DNA of 64,000 bases from Nocardiopsis mwathae. GTDB lineage: Bacteria > Actinomycetota > Actinomycetes > Streptosporangiales > Streptosporangiaceae. The stretch spans positions 1,674,001 through 1,738,000 of the forward strand of contig NZ_JACHDS010000001.1 of assembly GCF_014201195.1 (NCBI RefSeq), in the 5' to 3' direction. The notes below the pieces were generated by a model, which saw only the letters and a list, made by a program, of their open reading frames with translations, did not search any database and was not told the DNA's origin. Position numbers and translations under genes: made by a program. Within the stretch, counting starts at the first letter, position 1. Each line of letters starts with the position of its first letter. Positions 45,001-53,415 of this stretch are shown here, in pieces.

Positions 45001-46675
45001 TGAACCCCCCGTCCTTTCCTTCGACCTCACCGAGCGCCCCTGGATCCCCGTCCAGCGGCTGGACGGGAGCGAAGCGGAACTCTCGCTTCGCCAGGTCTTC
45101 GTGCAGGCCGACACCCTGCGCCGCATCTCGGGCGACCTACCGACCCAGGAGTTCGCCCTGCTCCGGCTGCTGCTGGCCATCCTGCACGACGTCGTCGACG
45201 GTCCCGCCGACGCCGAGGAGTGGCACGACGAACTGTGGGCCGAGGGCCTGCCGATCACCGCCATCACGTCCTATCTGGACACCCATCGCTCCCGATTCGA
45301 TCTCCTGCACCCCAGCACCCCCTTCCTTCAGGTCGCCGACCTCACCACGGGGAAGCGGGACGTCACGTCCCTGGACAAGATCGTCGCCGATGTCCCCAAC
45401 GGCGCCCGGTTCTTCACCATGCGGGCGCACGGCGCGCCCCGGCTGGGCTTCGCCGAGGCCGCCCGCTGGATCGTGCACGCGCACGCCTACGACCCCTCTG
45501 GGATCAAGTCCGGCGCGCTCGGCGACCCCCGCGTCAAGAGCGGCAAGGGCTACCCGCTGGGGGTGGGCGGCGCCGGAAACCTCGGCGGGGTGTACGTCGA
45601 GGGGGACGACCTGAGCCAGACGCTGATCCTGAACCTCATCGCGACCGAAGACGCGGAGGTGATGGGCCTGCGAACGGATGACGACGACCGGCCGGCCTGG
45701 CGCTTCCCTCCCTCCGGTGCGGCACCGCTCGACACGGTGGAGCAGAGTCGGCGTCCGTACGGCCTGCGCGACCTCTACACCTGGCAGAGCCGGCGCGTGC
45801 GCCTCCACTACGACACCGCAGGCGTGCACGGTGTTCTGCTGGCCTACGGTGATCCGCTCGCACCTCAACACCTGCGCCGACGCGAGCCCATGACGGCGTG
45901 GCGGCGGAGCCCCGCCCAGGAGAAGAAGCTGGGCAGGGCTTTGGTGTACATGCCGCGCGAGCATGACCCCGCCATCAGCGCCTGGCGGGGGCTGGGCGCC
46001 CTCATCACCGGTGAAGCTCCCGGTTCCCGGCAGCGGCAGGAGGCCGCGAGCGGTCTGCCGCCCCGCATCGTCGAGTGGATCGCGCGGCTCGCCCGGGACG
46101 GCTACGTGAGTCCCACACACAGGATTCGGCTGCGGCTCGCCGGGGCCGTCTATGGAACCCAGCAGTCGGTCATCGACGAGGTCGTCGATGACCGGATCGA
46201 CATGGCGGTCGCCCTCCTGCACGAGCGGGAGTCGACGCTCGGACAGGAGGCCGTCGACGCGGTGCGCGCCGCGGAACGGGCGGTGGGCGCGCTCGCCAAC
46301 CTGGCGTCGAACCTTGCACAGGCGGCGGGTGAGGACCAGGAAAGCCCGCGCGCCACCGCACGGGATCACGGCTACGGCGAACTGGAAGCGCCGTTCCGGG
46401 AGCACCTGCGCCGGCTCCTACCGGGCACGGACCCGGCCGAGTGGCAGGCCCGGTGGCACCGGGAGGCGTACCGTGCCATCCGCGGCATCGGCGCCGACCT
46501 GGTGAAGCAGGCCGGAGAGGCCGCCTGGACAGGCCGGGTCATCGGGACGGGGGACCGCAGCTGGGTTCTGGACGCCGCCTACGCCGAGGGGCGGTTCCAC
46601 GGCGAGCTGCGCCGCGCGCTCGACAGGTCCGGTGACGGGCCGGCGGACCAGGACACAGGACCAGGACAAGAGTGA
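42020..46675 (+). CDS. cas3-cse1: Cas3-Cse1 (CasA) fusion protein, type I-E
   Basis: 1551-residue fusion of the nuclease-helicase with the large Cascade subunit. The HD nuclease has His41, His87-Asp88 (VHDIGK), and His162-His163. The helicase has Walker A EAPMGEGKT (321-329), DEAH (494-497), VLSATLP and QRMGRLHRHRRG from Gln713. Cse1 starts at Met992 (MANEPPVLSFDLTERPWIPV) and runs 560 residues, normal for Cse1. Known type I-E fusions couple target recognition to Cas3 recruitment. The internal ATG at 44993 may be the old cse1 start. The start is 42020 or 42029. Confidence 0.95.
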   Translation: MCAMPASTPLGLAVDRLSSAAGVAWAKHSHDDQAWLPLWCHMADSAAVAGRLWDVWLPRQVKDGVSAVLPGGADDARAMVVWLAAVHDIGKATPAFACQVDELAGRMRDAGLGMPTLAQMRSDRRLAPHGLAGLVLLREWLVEHHAWRKPTALQLAAVVGGHHGVPPTNLEIGELLDHPALLRARGSEEAWRHVQTELLDAAAAETGALARLDAWRDVKLPQTAQVVFSALVIVADWMASSRELFPHSPDAPLDDPGRAENAWAALDLPRPWEPDQPVEGTAAELFAGRFQLPADAVVRPVQEQAVRAARDMAGPGMLVVEAPMGEGKTEAALAAAEILAAHTGSGGCFVALPTMATGNAMFPRVLSWLENLPGGRTDPEQHSVFLAHSKNALNDDYAALLRGGRQVTDIDRDGAPDRPSERAEHGKGDLRDWRGSRRHAPAELVAHSWLRGRKKGPLASFVVGTIDQLLFTGLKSRHLALRHLAVAGKTVIIDEAHAYDAYMSTYLDRVLAWLGAYGVPVVVLSATLPARRRRELAAAYARARRDDTAFAPLAEADGYPLITAVPAGRAPSVTAPEASGRSTDVRVERLDDDLDTLAALLTAELADGGCAAVVRNTVSRVHETAHHLREHFARAGVGITVEVAHSRFVALDRAENDSRLLADLGPPDRVADLGGTRPTSGHVVVASQVVEQSLDIDFDLMVTDLAPIDLILQRMGRLHRHRRGEGQCERPRRLRTARCLVTGADWTAGPPQPARGSTAVYPLYLLLRAAAVLEPHLSSNDDHGRSIRLPDAISPLVQHAYADAPAGPPAWQDELEQARRDHAGREADQEERAADYRVAAPGRAGRSLVGWVDAGVGDADETPRGRAQVRDSAESLEVLVVRRRADGSLATLPDLGQGLGDQPIPEDTAPPPRLARIIAGCSARLPYQFTLPRVIDQAIEELEDRNYFPAWQHKDCHWLAGELILVLDENLHTNLAGYRLTYSRSDGFEVRMANEPPVLSFDLTERPWIPVQRLDGSEAELSLRQVFVQADTLRRISGDLPTQEFALLRLLLAILHDVVDGPADAEEWHDELWAEGLPITAITSYLDTHRSRFDLLHPSTPFLQVADLTTGKRDVTSLDKIVADVPNGARFFTMRAHGAPRLGFAEAARWIVHAHAYDPSGIKSGALGDPRVKSGKGYPLGVGGAGNLGGVYVEGDDLSQTLILNLIATEDAEVMGLRTDDDDRPAWRFPPSGAAPLDTVEQSRRPYGLRDLYTWQSRRVRLHYDTAGVHGVLLAYGDPLAPQHLRRREPMTAWRRSPAQEKKLGRALVYMPREHDPAISAWRGLGALITGEAPGSRQRQEAASGLPPRIVEWIARLARDGYVSPTHRIRLRLAGAVYGTQQSVIDEVVDDRIDMAVALLHERESTLGQEAVDAVRAAERAVGALANLASNLAQAAGEDQESPRATARDHGYGELEAPFREHLRRLLPGTDPAEWQARWHREAYRAIRGIGADLVKQAGEAAWTGRVIGTGDRSWVLDAAYAEGRFHGELRRALDRSGDGPADQDTGPGQE

Positions 46676-46684
46676 GGACGACGA

Positions 46685-47434
46685 ATGACGACGACCCGGG
46701 TGGGCGATGAGGCCCAAGTGGAGACAGAGCGCCCGAACGTCCCCGACCGGGACGGACCCAAGACGCTGCGCGCGGCCGTGAGCGAGCGCGCGGCCGAGCT
46801 GGCCCGGGGATACCGCGACGACGACGCCGGAGCCATCGCCGACCTCGCCCGCCTGCGCAAGGGGGCGGGGAAGCTCCCGCAGGACACACCGGAACTGTGG
46901 GGATCCACCTGCGACCCCGCCGACTACGCCCAGGAGCCGTGGTCGGTGGGGGACGACGAGGAACGGGCGGAAAGGGCAGTGCACGTCGCCCTCACCCTGT
47001 TCGCCCTGCACCAGCAGTCCCGCAGGGAGAAGGCGATGCACTGGGAAGGCGTGTGGATCTCCGGAAAGCGGCGCGAACGCGACCTGGGGTGGGCGGTGCG
47101 CGAGCTCATGCCGCACGGCAAGGTCGACGAGACGCTCCGCCACCGCCTGGTGCACGCCGGGAAGGCGACGAGTATCGACAGCCTCGCCGAGCGGCTGCGC
47201 GCCATCGTCCAGCTGCTCCGCCGTGACGCGATCCCCCTCGACTACGGCCTACTCGCCCAGCAGCTCCTGACCGCGCAGCGGCCCGGTGGCATGAGCGAGG
47301 TCCGACGCTCATGGGGCCGCGGTTTCCAGTACCACCGGCCTGCCCAGGACAGCGGCGACGCGCCGGACGGCCCCGTCGGCGCCCATGGCAACGAGAACGA
47401 GAACGAGAACGACCCCGCCCCCGACCCCGCATGA
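46685..47434 (+). CDS. cse2: Cse2 (CasB), type I-E Cascade small subunit
   Basis: 249 residues starting 9 bases after the fusion gene. Helical Cse2 features include the central HVALTLFALHQQSRREKAMH and LGWAVRELMPHGKVDETLRH, and the end MSEVRRSWGRGFQYHR. Two copies line the Cascade belly and hold target DNA. The C-terminus has a disordered tail with an Asn-Glu repeat (NENENEND), coded by a tandem AACGAG unit. Confidence 0.93.
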   Translation: MTTTRVGDEAQVETERPNVPDRDGPKTLRAAVSERAAELARGYRDDDAGAIADLARLRKGAGKLPQDTPELWGSTCDPADYAQEPWSVGDDEERAERAVHVALTLFALHQQSRREKAMHWEGVWISGKRRERDLGWAVRELMPHGKVDETLRHRLVHAGKATSIDSLAERLRAIVQLLRRDAIPLDYGLLAQQLLTAQRPGGMSEVRRSWGRGFQYHRPAQDSGDAPDGPVGAHGNENENENDPAPDPA

Positions 47435-47471
47435 CGAACCACCCGAATCGCTCCAGCTAAGGAACCCCTCC

Positions 47472-48668
47472 GTGACCCGAACCATCCTCGATCTGCATGT
47501 CCTGCAGACCGTGCCGCCGAGCAACCTCAACCGCGACGACACAGGAACCCCCAAGACCGCGCTCTACGGCGGGGCCCGCCGCTCACGCGTCTCCAGCCAG
47601 GCCTGGAAGCGCGCGACTCGTGCGGCCTTCGCGGAACTGCTCGCCCCGGAGGAGCTCGGGGTGCGCACGAAGCGCGTCGCGGAGTTCGTGGCCGAGCGCA
47701 TCCACGAGCTCGACGACTCCATCGACCGCTCCGAGGCCCTGGCCTTGGCGGCCGAGACGGTCAAGGCGGCGACCGGGTCCAAGATCGAGGTGCCCAAGCG
47801 CAAGAGCGGGAAGAAAACGGATGACGGAGCGAGCGAACCGCCCGCCCCCCAGTCCTCCTACCTGATGTTCCTCAGCGCCCAGCAGCGCGACGCGCTCGCC
47901 CAGCTCGCCGTCAAGGGGCGCGCCGACATCAAGGCGTTCTTCAAGGACAAGGACAACAAGGAGGAAGCCAAGTCGAGCGCCAACACCCGCCATTCCGTCG
48001 ACATCGCGCTGTTCGGCCGGATGGTCGCCGACGGGGCCGACATCAACGTCGACGCTGCGACCCAGGTCGCCCACGCCATCAGTGTGCACGCGGTGGAGAA
48101 CGAGTCCGACTATTACACCGCCGTCGACGACCGCCGCAAGGACGAGGAACCCGGCGCGGGCATGATCGGCACGGTGGAGTTCAACTCGGCCACGCTGTAC
48201 CGCTACGCGGCACTCGATGTGGACCGGCTCGCCGCGAACCTCGGCAGGGGACTGCGTGACGGTGAGGAGCCCACCACCCCCGTGCGCCGCGCCGTCGAGG
48301 CGTTCGTGGAGGGGTTCGTGGATTCCATGCCGTCGGGGAAGATCAACACCTTCGGCAACCACACCCGGCCCGAGGCCGTCATCGTCAAGCTGCGGGGGAC
48401 GCGTCCCGTCAACTTCGTGAGCGCCTTCGAGCAGCCGGTCGTGGCGGATGTCGGCAGCGGCTATCTGCGCAAGGCCTGCGAACGCCTCGCGGACCACATT
48501 TCTCAGATCGAGGAGGCCTACGGTACGCACGCAGACACCACGACCTGGGTGCTGCGGGCCGGTGCGAACACGGAGCCGCTGGCCGGGCTCGGCGCGGAGT
48601 CGTCGATGGGGGAGTTGGTGGAGAGCGTCGGCCGAGCGGCCGCTGACCGGCAGGCGGAGACAGCGTGA
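47472..48668 (+). CDS. cas7e: Cas7e (CasC/Cse4), Cascade backbone
   Basis: 398 residues from GTG 47472. The family opening LDLHVLQTVPPSNLNRDDTG and TALYGGARRSRVSSQAWKRA is clear. The central thumb region follows and the end has NFVSAFEQPVVADVGSGYLR. Six copies form the crRNA-binding backbone. Its stop overlaps the cas5e start (GTGA). Confidence 0.96.
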   Translation: MTRTILDLHVLQTVPPSNLNRDDTGTPKTALYGGARRSRVSSQAWKRATRAAFAELLAPEELGVRTKRVAEFVAERIHELDDSIDRSEALALAAETVKAATGSKIEVPKRKSGKKTDDGASEPPAPQSSYLMFLSAQQRDALAQLAVKGRADIKAFFKDKDNKEEAKSSANTRHSVDIALFGRMVADGADINVDAATQVAHAISVHAVENESDYYTAVDDRRKDEEPGAGMIGTVEFNSATLYRYAALDVDRLAANLGRGLRDGEEPTTPVRRAVEAFVEGFVDSMPSGKINTFGNHTRPEAVIVKLRGTRPVNFVSAFEQPVVADVGSGYLRKACERLADHISQIEEAYGTHADTTTWVLRAGANTEPLAGLGAESSMGELVESVGRAAADRQAETA

Positions 48669-49387
48669 GCGTACTCGCGCTGTGCTTGGCCGGCCCGCTA
48701 CAGGCGTGGGGCTCGTCCGCCCGCTTCGCACGGCGTACCACGGAGAACGTCCCTACCAAGAGCGGCGTGCTGGGGATGCTCGCCGCCGCGCAGGGGCGTG
48801 ACCGTGCCGCCGACGTGTCCGACCTGGCCGAGCTGCGGTTCGGCGTACGGGTCGACCAGCGGGGCACCCGGATACGCGACTTCCAGACCGCCCACCACAC
48901 TGAGACCGGCAACGCGATGCCGGTCTCGGAGCGCTTCTACCTGGCCGACGCCGTCTTCGTCGCGGGAGTGGAGGGAGACGGCGACCTGATCGCCGCCCTG
49001 CACCGCGCGGTCCGTTCGCCCGTCTACCTGCCCTACCTCGGGCGCCGGTCCTGCCCGCCGTCCCGTCCCGTCGATATCGGGGCGTTCGACGGCACCGACG
49101 CCGTCCTTGAGGACGTGTTCCGCAGCGTCGAATGGCAGGCCGCCGAACACCACCGGAGGAGGCGTAGCGGGGAGCGCCGGGTCGCGCTACCCGTCTTCAT
49201 GGACGCTGCGGAGGGGGACCGGGAGAAGAACAGCCGGCGCGACCTGCCCGTGAGCTTCGACCCCCGGCACCGCCGCTACGCGCTCCGAGACGTGAAGGCC
49301 GACACGGTCGAGGTTCCCAACCCCACCCACCGGGCGCCCGCGGCCCCCTCCCACCACGATCCGATGCCCCCTCTTGGAGGCGACTGA
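48665..49387 (+). CDS. cas5e: Cas5e (CasD)
   Basis: 240 residues. It opens with LALCLAGPLQAWGSSARFAR, the Cas5 RAMP signature, then TTENVPTKSGVLGMLAAAQG. It caps the 5' handle of the crRNA. Overlaps both neighbours (GTGA with cas7e, TGATG with cas6e). The C-terminal 20 residues are Pro-rich and likely disordered. Confidence 0.95.
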   Translation: MSVLALCLAGPLQAWGSSARFARRTTENVPTKSGVLGMLAAAQGRDRAADVSDLAELRFGVRVDQRGTRIRDFQTAHHTETGNAMPVSERFYLADAVFVAGVEGDGDLIAALHRAVRSPVYLPYLGRRSCPPSRPVDIGAFDGTDAVLEDVFRSVEWQAAEHHRRRRSGERRVALPVFMDAAEGDREKNSRRDLPVSFDPRHRRYALRDVKADTVEVPNPTHRAPAAPSHHDPMPPLGGD

Positions 49388-50154
49388 TGTACCTCACGCG
49401 CTTTCGCGTCAACACCGCGCGAGTGGGGGCGCGCAAACTCCTTTCCTCGCCGCAATCGCTGCATGCTGCGGTGATGGGCGGGTTTCCCGGAATCCTGCCC
49501 AGCGCGGGTGGATCCCCGCGGGTGCTGTGGCGGCTGGACCGCAACGCCCGCGCGGAGGTGCTGCTCTATGTGGTCAGCCCGGACAAGCCCGACCTGACCC
49601 ATCTCGTGGAGGACGCAGGCTGGCCCACGCTGCCCGAGGTCGGGTGGGAGACCCGCGACTACATGCCGTTCCTGGACCGCTTGGCGGTCGGCGATGTGTG
49701 GGGGTTCCGACTCACCGCGAATCCGGTGCACTCCGTCCGCGTCGAAGGCAAGGAGGACAAGGAGAAACACGACACGAAACCCACGCCGCACGTCACACCT
49801 CGCCACCAGATGCGCTGGCTGCTGCAGCGCGAGGAACGCTCGGGCTTTCAGGTGGTGCGCAAGGCGGCTGAGCAGGAACGGCTGCCGGACGGCGACGACT
49901 GCGAGCTGGTGGTGTGGGGCGCGCAGCGGCTGCGGTTCCGCAAGACGGGTTCGGCGGAGAGGGCCGGAGGCCGAGGCGCCTCCGACGTCAGGTTGACGAC
50001 CGTGACGTTCGACGGTCGGCTCCAGGTCACCGACCCGGCCAAGCTGCGACACACCCTCACCGCCGGCCTCGGCCGCGCCAAGGCGTACGGGTGCGGGCTG
50101 ATGACACTGGCGCCCGTCGCCTCAGCGGGTGCGACCCAGAGGCGGTCGGCGTGA
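49387..50154 (+). CDS. cas6e: Cas6e (CasE), crRNA endonuclease
   Basis: 255 residues. Cleaves the repeat hairpin and stays on the 3' handle. The likely catalytic His lies in SLHAAVMGGFPG (residue ~26). The C-terminal glycine-rich loop GLGRAKAYGCGLMTLAPV is intact. Overlaps cas5e and cas1. Confidence 0.94.
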   Translation: MYLTRFRVNTARVGARKLLSSPQSLHAAVMGGFPGILPSAGGSPRVLWRLDRNARAEVLLYVVSPDKPDLTHLVEDAGWPTLPEVGWETRDYMPFLDRLAVGDVWGFRLTANPVHSVRVEGKEDKEKHDTKPTPHVTPRHQMRWLLQREERSGFQVVRKAAEQERLPDGDDCELVVWGAQRLRFRKTGSAERAGGRGASDVRLTTVTFDGRLQVTDPAKLRHTLTAGLGRAKAYGCGLMTLAPVASAGATQRRSA

Positions 50155-51122
50155 CGGTGAGCAAGCGGGGGGCTTCCACACCTCGTGAGCTGGCCAGAGT
50201 CAAGGACCGTGTCTCCTTCGTCTACCTGGAACGGTGCACGGTCCACCGAGATGCGAATGCCATCACCGCCGAGGACAGCGAGGGTGTTCGGCACATTCCT
50301 TCCGCGACGATCGGCACCCTCCTCCTGGGGCCCGGGACCCGCGTCACCCACCAGGCAATGAGCGTCCTCGGCGAGTGCGGGGCCGGGGTGGTGTGGGTCG
50401 GGGAGCATGGCGTGCGCTACTACGCGGGCGGCCGCGCCCTCACCCGGTCCTCAGCGCTCGCGGAGGCACAGGCGGTGGCGTGGGCCAACCGCAGGACGCG
50501 CTTGGACGTCGCGCGTGCGATGTACAGGCTGCGCTTCCCCGACGAGGATCCGGCGGGCGCCACACGCCGGGAACTGCTCGGCCGGGAAGGCGACCGCGTC
50601 AAGGCGTGCTATCGACGTGAGTCGGCACGTACAGGCGTCCCCTGGCATGGTCGACAGTACGTGCCGGGCGACTTCACTGTCGGCGACCCACCCAACCAGG
50701 GGGTCACTGCGGCCGCCCAGTGCATGTACGGAGTGGCCCAGGCTGTCGTCGCCGCGCTCGGGTGTTCTCCCAGCCTCGGGTTCGTCCACTCCGGCCATGA
50801 GCTGTCCTTCGTCATGGACGTCGCTGACTTGTACAAGACGGACGTTGCGATCCCCGTCGCCTTCGACGTCGCGGCGGCGGGGGCGGAAGACGTGGGGTCG
50901 CGGACCAGGCGGGCGATCCGGGACCGGATCAACGAGGCCGGGCTGCTGGAAAGGTGCGTTCGCGATATCAAGCACCTGCTTCTTGCCGAGACGGCCGACG
51001 ATGTGGCGGACAGCGGCGAAGACCGAGTCGGCCTCCAATCCGATCGCGGCATACAGGTGGAAGCGGGGCGCAATTACGGATCGGACGGTGACTCGGCTGA
51101 GCTCTGGGACGTGATGTGGTGA
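50151..51122 (+). CDS. cas1: Cas1, type I-E integrase
   Basis: 323 residues from GTG 50151, overlapping the cas6e stop. Metal ligands can be placed at Glu in LLGREGDRVKACY, His in GFVHSGHELSFV and Asp in MDVADLYK. With Cas2 it inserts spacers at the leader-proximal repeat. The C-terminal 30 residues (DDVADSGEDRVGLQSDRGIQ onward) look like a lineage-specific tail. Confidence 0.95.
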   Translation: MTVSKRGASTPRELARVKDRVSFVYLERCTVHRDANAITAEDSEGVRHIPSATIGTLLLGPGTRVTHQAMSVLGECGAGVVWVGEHGVRYYAGGRALTRSSALAEAQAVAWANRRTRLDVARAMYRLRFPDEDPAGATRRELLGREGDRVKACYRRESARTGVPWHGRQYVPGDFTVGDPPNQGVTAAAQCMYGVAQAVVAALGCSPSLGFVHSGHELSFVMDVADLYKTDVAIPVAFDVAAAGAEDVGSRTRRAIRDRINEAGLLERCVRDIKHLLLAETADDVADSGEDRVGLQSDRGIQVEAGRNYGSDGDSAELWDVMW

Positions 51123-51475
51123 CCGTCATCGTTCTCACGCTCTGCCCGGAGGGCCTCCGCGGTTTTCTGACCAGGTGGTTACTGGAGATATCCCCCGGCG
51201 TATTCATCGGAAGTCCCTCTGCGCGTATCCGCGACATTTTGTGGACCGAAGTGCGCCTGTACGCGGGCAATGGCCGTGCCCTGTTGGTCTACAGCGCCCC
51301 GAATGAGCAAGGGTTCACGTTCGAAACCTTCGAGCACAAGTGGGAGCCGATTGACCATGAGGGCCTCACGCTCATCCACCGTCCTCACCAGCAGTCCAGT
51401 GCGAAAGCTGAGGGTGAAGGGAAACGAAAGAACTGGAGTAAGGCGGGGCGACATCGCCGTTTTGGGAGAAAATGA
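51119..51475 (+). CDS. cas2: Cas2, type I-E
   Basis: 118 residues from GTG 51119, which overlaps the cas1 stop (GTG 51116 is possible). CasE-type Cas2 opening TVIVLTLCPEGLRGFLTRWL and the core IRDILWTEVRLYAGNGRALL are present. The C-terminal tail is basic (GKRKNWSKAGRHRRFGRK). Last gene of the cas operon; array 3 follows at 51567. Confidence 0.94.
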   Translation: MTVIVLTLCPEGLRGFLTRWLLEISPGVFIGSPSARIRDILWTEVRLYAGNGRALLVYSAPNEQGFTFETFEHKWEPIDHEGLTLIHRPHQQSSAKAEGEGKRKNWSKAGRHRRFGRK

Positions 51476-51501
51476 GGGCGACGTTCGCCTGTCGTCCTTT
51501 A

Positions 51502-51566
51502 TGTCCGAATTTCAAGAAGTTGCAGATTCAGGGGTCCCGCCGTTGTAAACCCGCAGGTCACCGAGT
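51502..51566 (+). promoter_or_regulatory. CRISPR leader, array 3
   Basis: 65 bases from TGTCC to the first repeat, with AAGAAGTTGCAGATTCAGGG and CCGCAGGTCACCGAGT. It begins 26 bases after the cas2 stop. Confidence 0.75.
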
Positions 51567-51712
51567 CTGCTCCCCGCGCACGCGGGGATGGACCCAAGCT
51601 CGGGCGGATCCGGGCCCGAGCGCTCGCCTGCTCCCCGCGCACGCGGGGATGGACCCAATGGCCGGTTTCAACGCATTCGGCTCTCAGTCTGCTCCCCGCG
51701 CACGCGGGGATT
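51567..51712 (+). CRISPR. CRISPR array 3, type I-E, 2 spacers
   Basis: Repeats at 51567-51595, 51628-51656 and 51689-51710 onward, with 32-base spacers between (51596-51627 and 51657-51688). The third repeat matches for 22 bases then diverges. It follows cas2 directly. Confidence 0.95.
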
Positions 51713-51810
51713 GGCTCATCGATGTCATGTCGCCGTTCTCGCTCGCACGCCGCGAAGCCATCAGCGGTTACTCGTCGAAGGCGTTGCCTCCACGAATCGG
51801 TACCGCCGTG

Positions 51811-52533
51811 TCAGGGGATCTCGGAGCGCGCGGCGACGGGCCTCGCCCTATCCGGTTCCGGTGTGCGGACTCCTCTCACCACCAGCCACAGCATGAACGA
51901 GATCTCCGCGATCGCCGCCGGGGTCATGACGTACAGCGAGATCGCCGCGCCGAAGTCCGGGGCCAGCAGCCGTGCGAACACGTCGGCCAGGTGGCCGCAG
52001 GCTCCGACCATCAGCAGGTAGCCCAGCATCTTGGGGAAGTAGCCGGACTTCACGACCAGGTAGCCCAGCGGCAGCAGCCACAGGCCGAAGAACGTCTGGG
52101 CGATGAGGTAGCCGTCGTGGTACAGGTCGGTGAACAGCAGGGCGAGCCGGTCGGCGCTGTCCGGGCCGAGGGTGTCCTCGTAGGCCTGGCCGGTGGCGAT
52201 CATCAGCGCGGCGTTCTGGTTGAGCAGGTTCAGGCACTGGATCGCGACACTGACCGCGACGACGGTGACCATCGCCGCGGCGACCCGCTGGTCGACGTGC
52301 TTGAGCAGCAGGTACAGCGCCATGGCCGTGGACAGGAAGAACACGGCTCCCACCAGCTCGCTGACGAAGCCGAGACGGAAGAGTGCGGCCGAGGCGCCGA
52401 TGTTGTCGGCCGTGGCCGCCGCGTCCCCCGCCTCGACGATGCGCATGTTCACCACCCCGGCGAAGATGGTGAAGGCGGAGACCAGCAGGTACAGGGTCCC
52501 CGCGATCCTGGCGAGCGTCCGGGGAGCGATCAT
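51811..52533 (-). CDS. DUF4386 family membrane protein
   Basis: 240 residues, six or seven hydrophobic segments, for example TLARIAGTLYLLVSAFTIFA, LVGAVFFLSTAMALYLLL and FFGLWLLPLGYLVVKSGYFP. The last block is a DUF4386 hallmark. ATG 52533 has GAGAGGACC upstream. It lies 35 bp downstream of the NmrA-like gene and is probably co-transcribed. Function unknown. Confidence 0.85.
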   Translation of the reverse strand: MIAPRTLARIAGTLYLLVSAFTIFAGVVNMRIVEAGDAAATADNIGASAALFRLGFVSELVGAVFFLSTAMALYLLLKHVDQRVAAAMVTVVAVSVAIQCLNLLNQNAALMIATGQAYEDTLGPDSADRLALLFTDLYHDGYLIAQTFFGLWLLPLGYLVVKSGYFPKMLGYLLMVGACGHLADVFARLLAPDFGAAISLYVMTPAAIAEISFMLWLVVRGVRTPEPDRARPVAARSEIP

Positions 52534-52568
52534 GGGGCGGTCCTCTCGCGGCCGGTGCGGTCGGCTGC

Positions 52569-53309
52569 TCATGACCGGCCGCCGGTGCGGGCGTGGGCAA
52601 GTGCCGAGGGGGTCAGTCGGCCGACGATGGCCGGAGCCTCGTGGATCAGGGCGTCGTTCTCCACTGCCTCGACCATGAAGCGGGCGTAGTCCACGCGGCG
52701 GGTCCGGTTGCTCGCGAGCACCGGATCCCCCACGTGTCGGCTCCATACGGGCAGCCCCTGGCTGTCGCCCTCCTCCAGATCGCTGCCGCGCACCACCGTC
52801 CACCGTGCATCGCTGTCGAAGACGCGTCGGCACGCCTCCACTTGGTCGTCCACGTCCACGAACCTGATCAGCTTCGCCAGCGGCCCGAACACGGCCACCT
52901 CCATCCGCAACTTCCAGGGGTAGACGTCCCTGCCGTCGCGGCTGATGTGCCAGCCGCAGGAGAACACCAGGCGGGCGCCCGGCCGCGCGTGGTCGAGCAC
53001 GGCCTGGGCGGTGCCGGACGCGTAGTGGTCCACCCCGAACGGCACCAGCACCGTGAGCACGGCGTCGCACCCCTCCACGGCATGGGAGACGACCTCGCGG
53101 TCGTCGGTGGCGCCGGGGATCACGGTGATCCGGTCCGCGACGTCGGCGAGCTTGCCCGTGCTCCGTTCCCGGCACACGCCCACCACCTCGTAACCGCGGT
53201 CCAGGGCGTGGTGCACCATGTAGCGCCCGAGCTTCCCGGACGCGCCGATGATGCACATCCTCTTTCCGGTGCCCGGCTTTCCGACATCGCCTGTCACGTT
53301 CGATTCCAT
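52569..53309 (-). CDS. NAD(P)-binding NmrA/SDR-like oxidoreductase
   Basis: 246 residues. Rossmann start MCIIGASGKLGRYMVHHALD (GxSGxxG), then GCDAVLTVLVPFGVDHYASG. The typical SDR Tyr-Lys catalytic pair is not obvious, so it may be an atypical NmrA-like sensor or reductase. ATG 53309 has AGAGGAC upstream. It is divergent from a TetR regulator and probably controlled by it. Confidence 0.85.
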   Translation of the reverse strand: MESNVTGDVGKPGTGKRMCIIGASGKLGRYMVHHALDRGYEVVGVCRERSTGKLADVADRITVIPGATDDREVVSHAVEGCDAVLTVLVPFGVDHYASGTAQAVLDHARPGARLVFSCGWHISRDGRDVYPWKLRMEVAVFGPLAKLIRFVDVDDQVEACRRVFDSDARWTVVRGSDLEEGDSQGLPVWSRHVGDPVLASNRTRRVDYARFMVEAVENDALIHEAPAIVGRLTPSALAHARTGGRS

Positions 53310-53346
53310 GACGTCCTCTTCCTCTTCCTCGATCCGCACTACTCGA

Positions 53347-53379
53347 CTTACGCCGTAAGGTACAGCCTTGCACTGTAAG
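53347..53379. promoter_or_regulatory. Tandem palindromic operators for the TetR regulator
   Basis: CTTACGCCGTAAG (53347-53359) is a perfect 6-1-6 palindrome. CTTGCACTGTAAG (53367-53379) is the same pattern with one mismatch. They lie 20 bp apart in the divergent promoter of the NmrA-like and tetR genes. Confidence 0.65.
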
Positions 53380-53415
53380 GTTGTCAAGGTGGTCCAACGA
53401 AGAGGAGGAAACGGC

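Noticed and set aside
47392-47412. Tandem AACGAG repeat as a phase-variation tract
   Set aside because: Only about three units, length a multiple of three, and it lies in a disordered tail of Cse2, so slippage would not switch the gene off.
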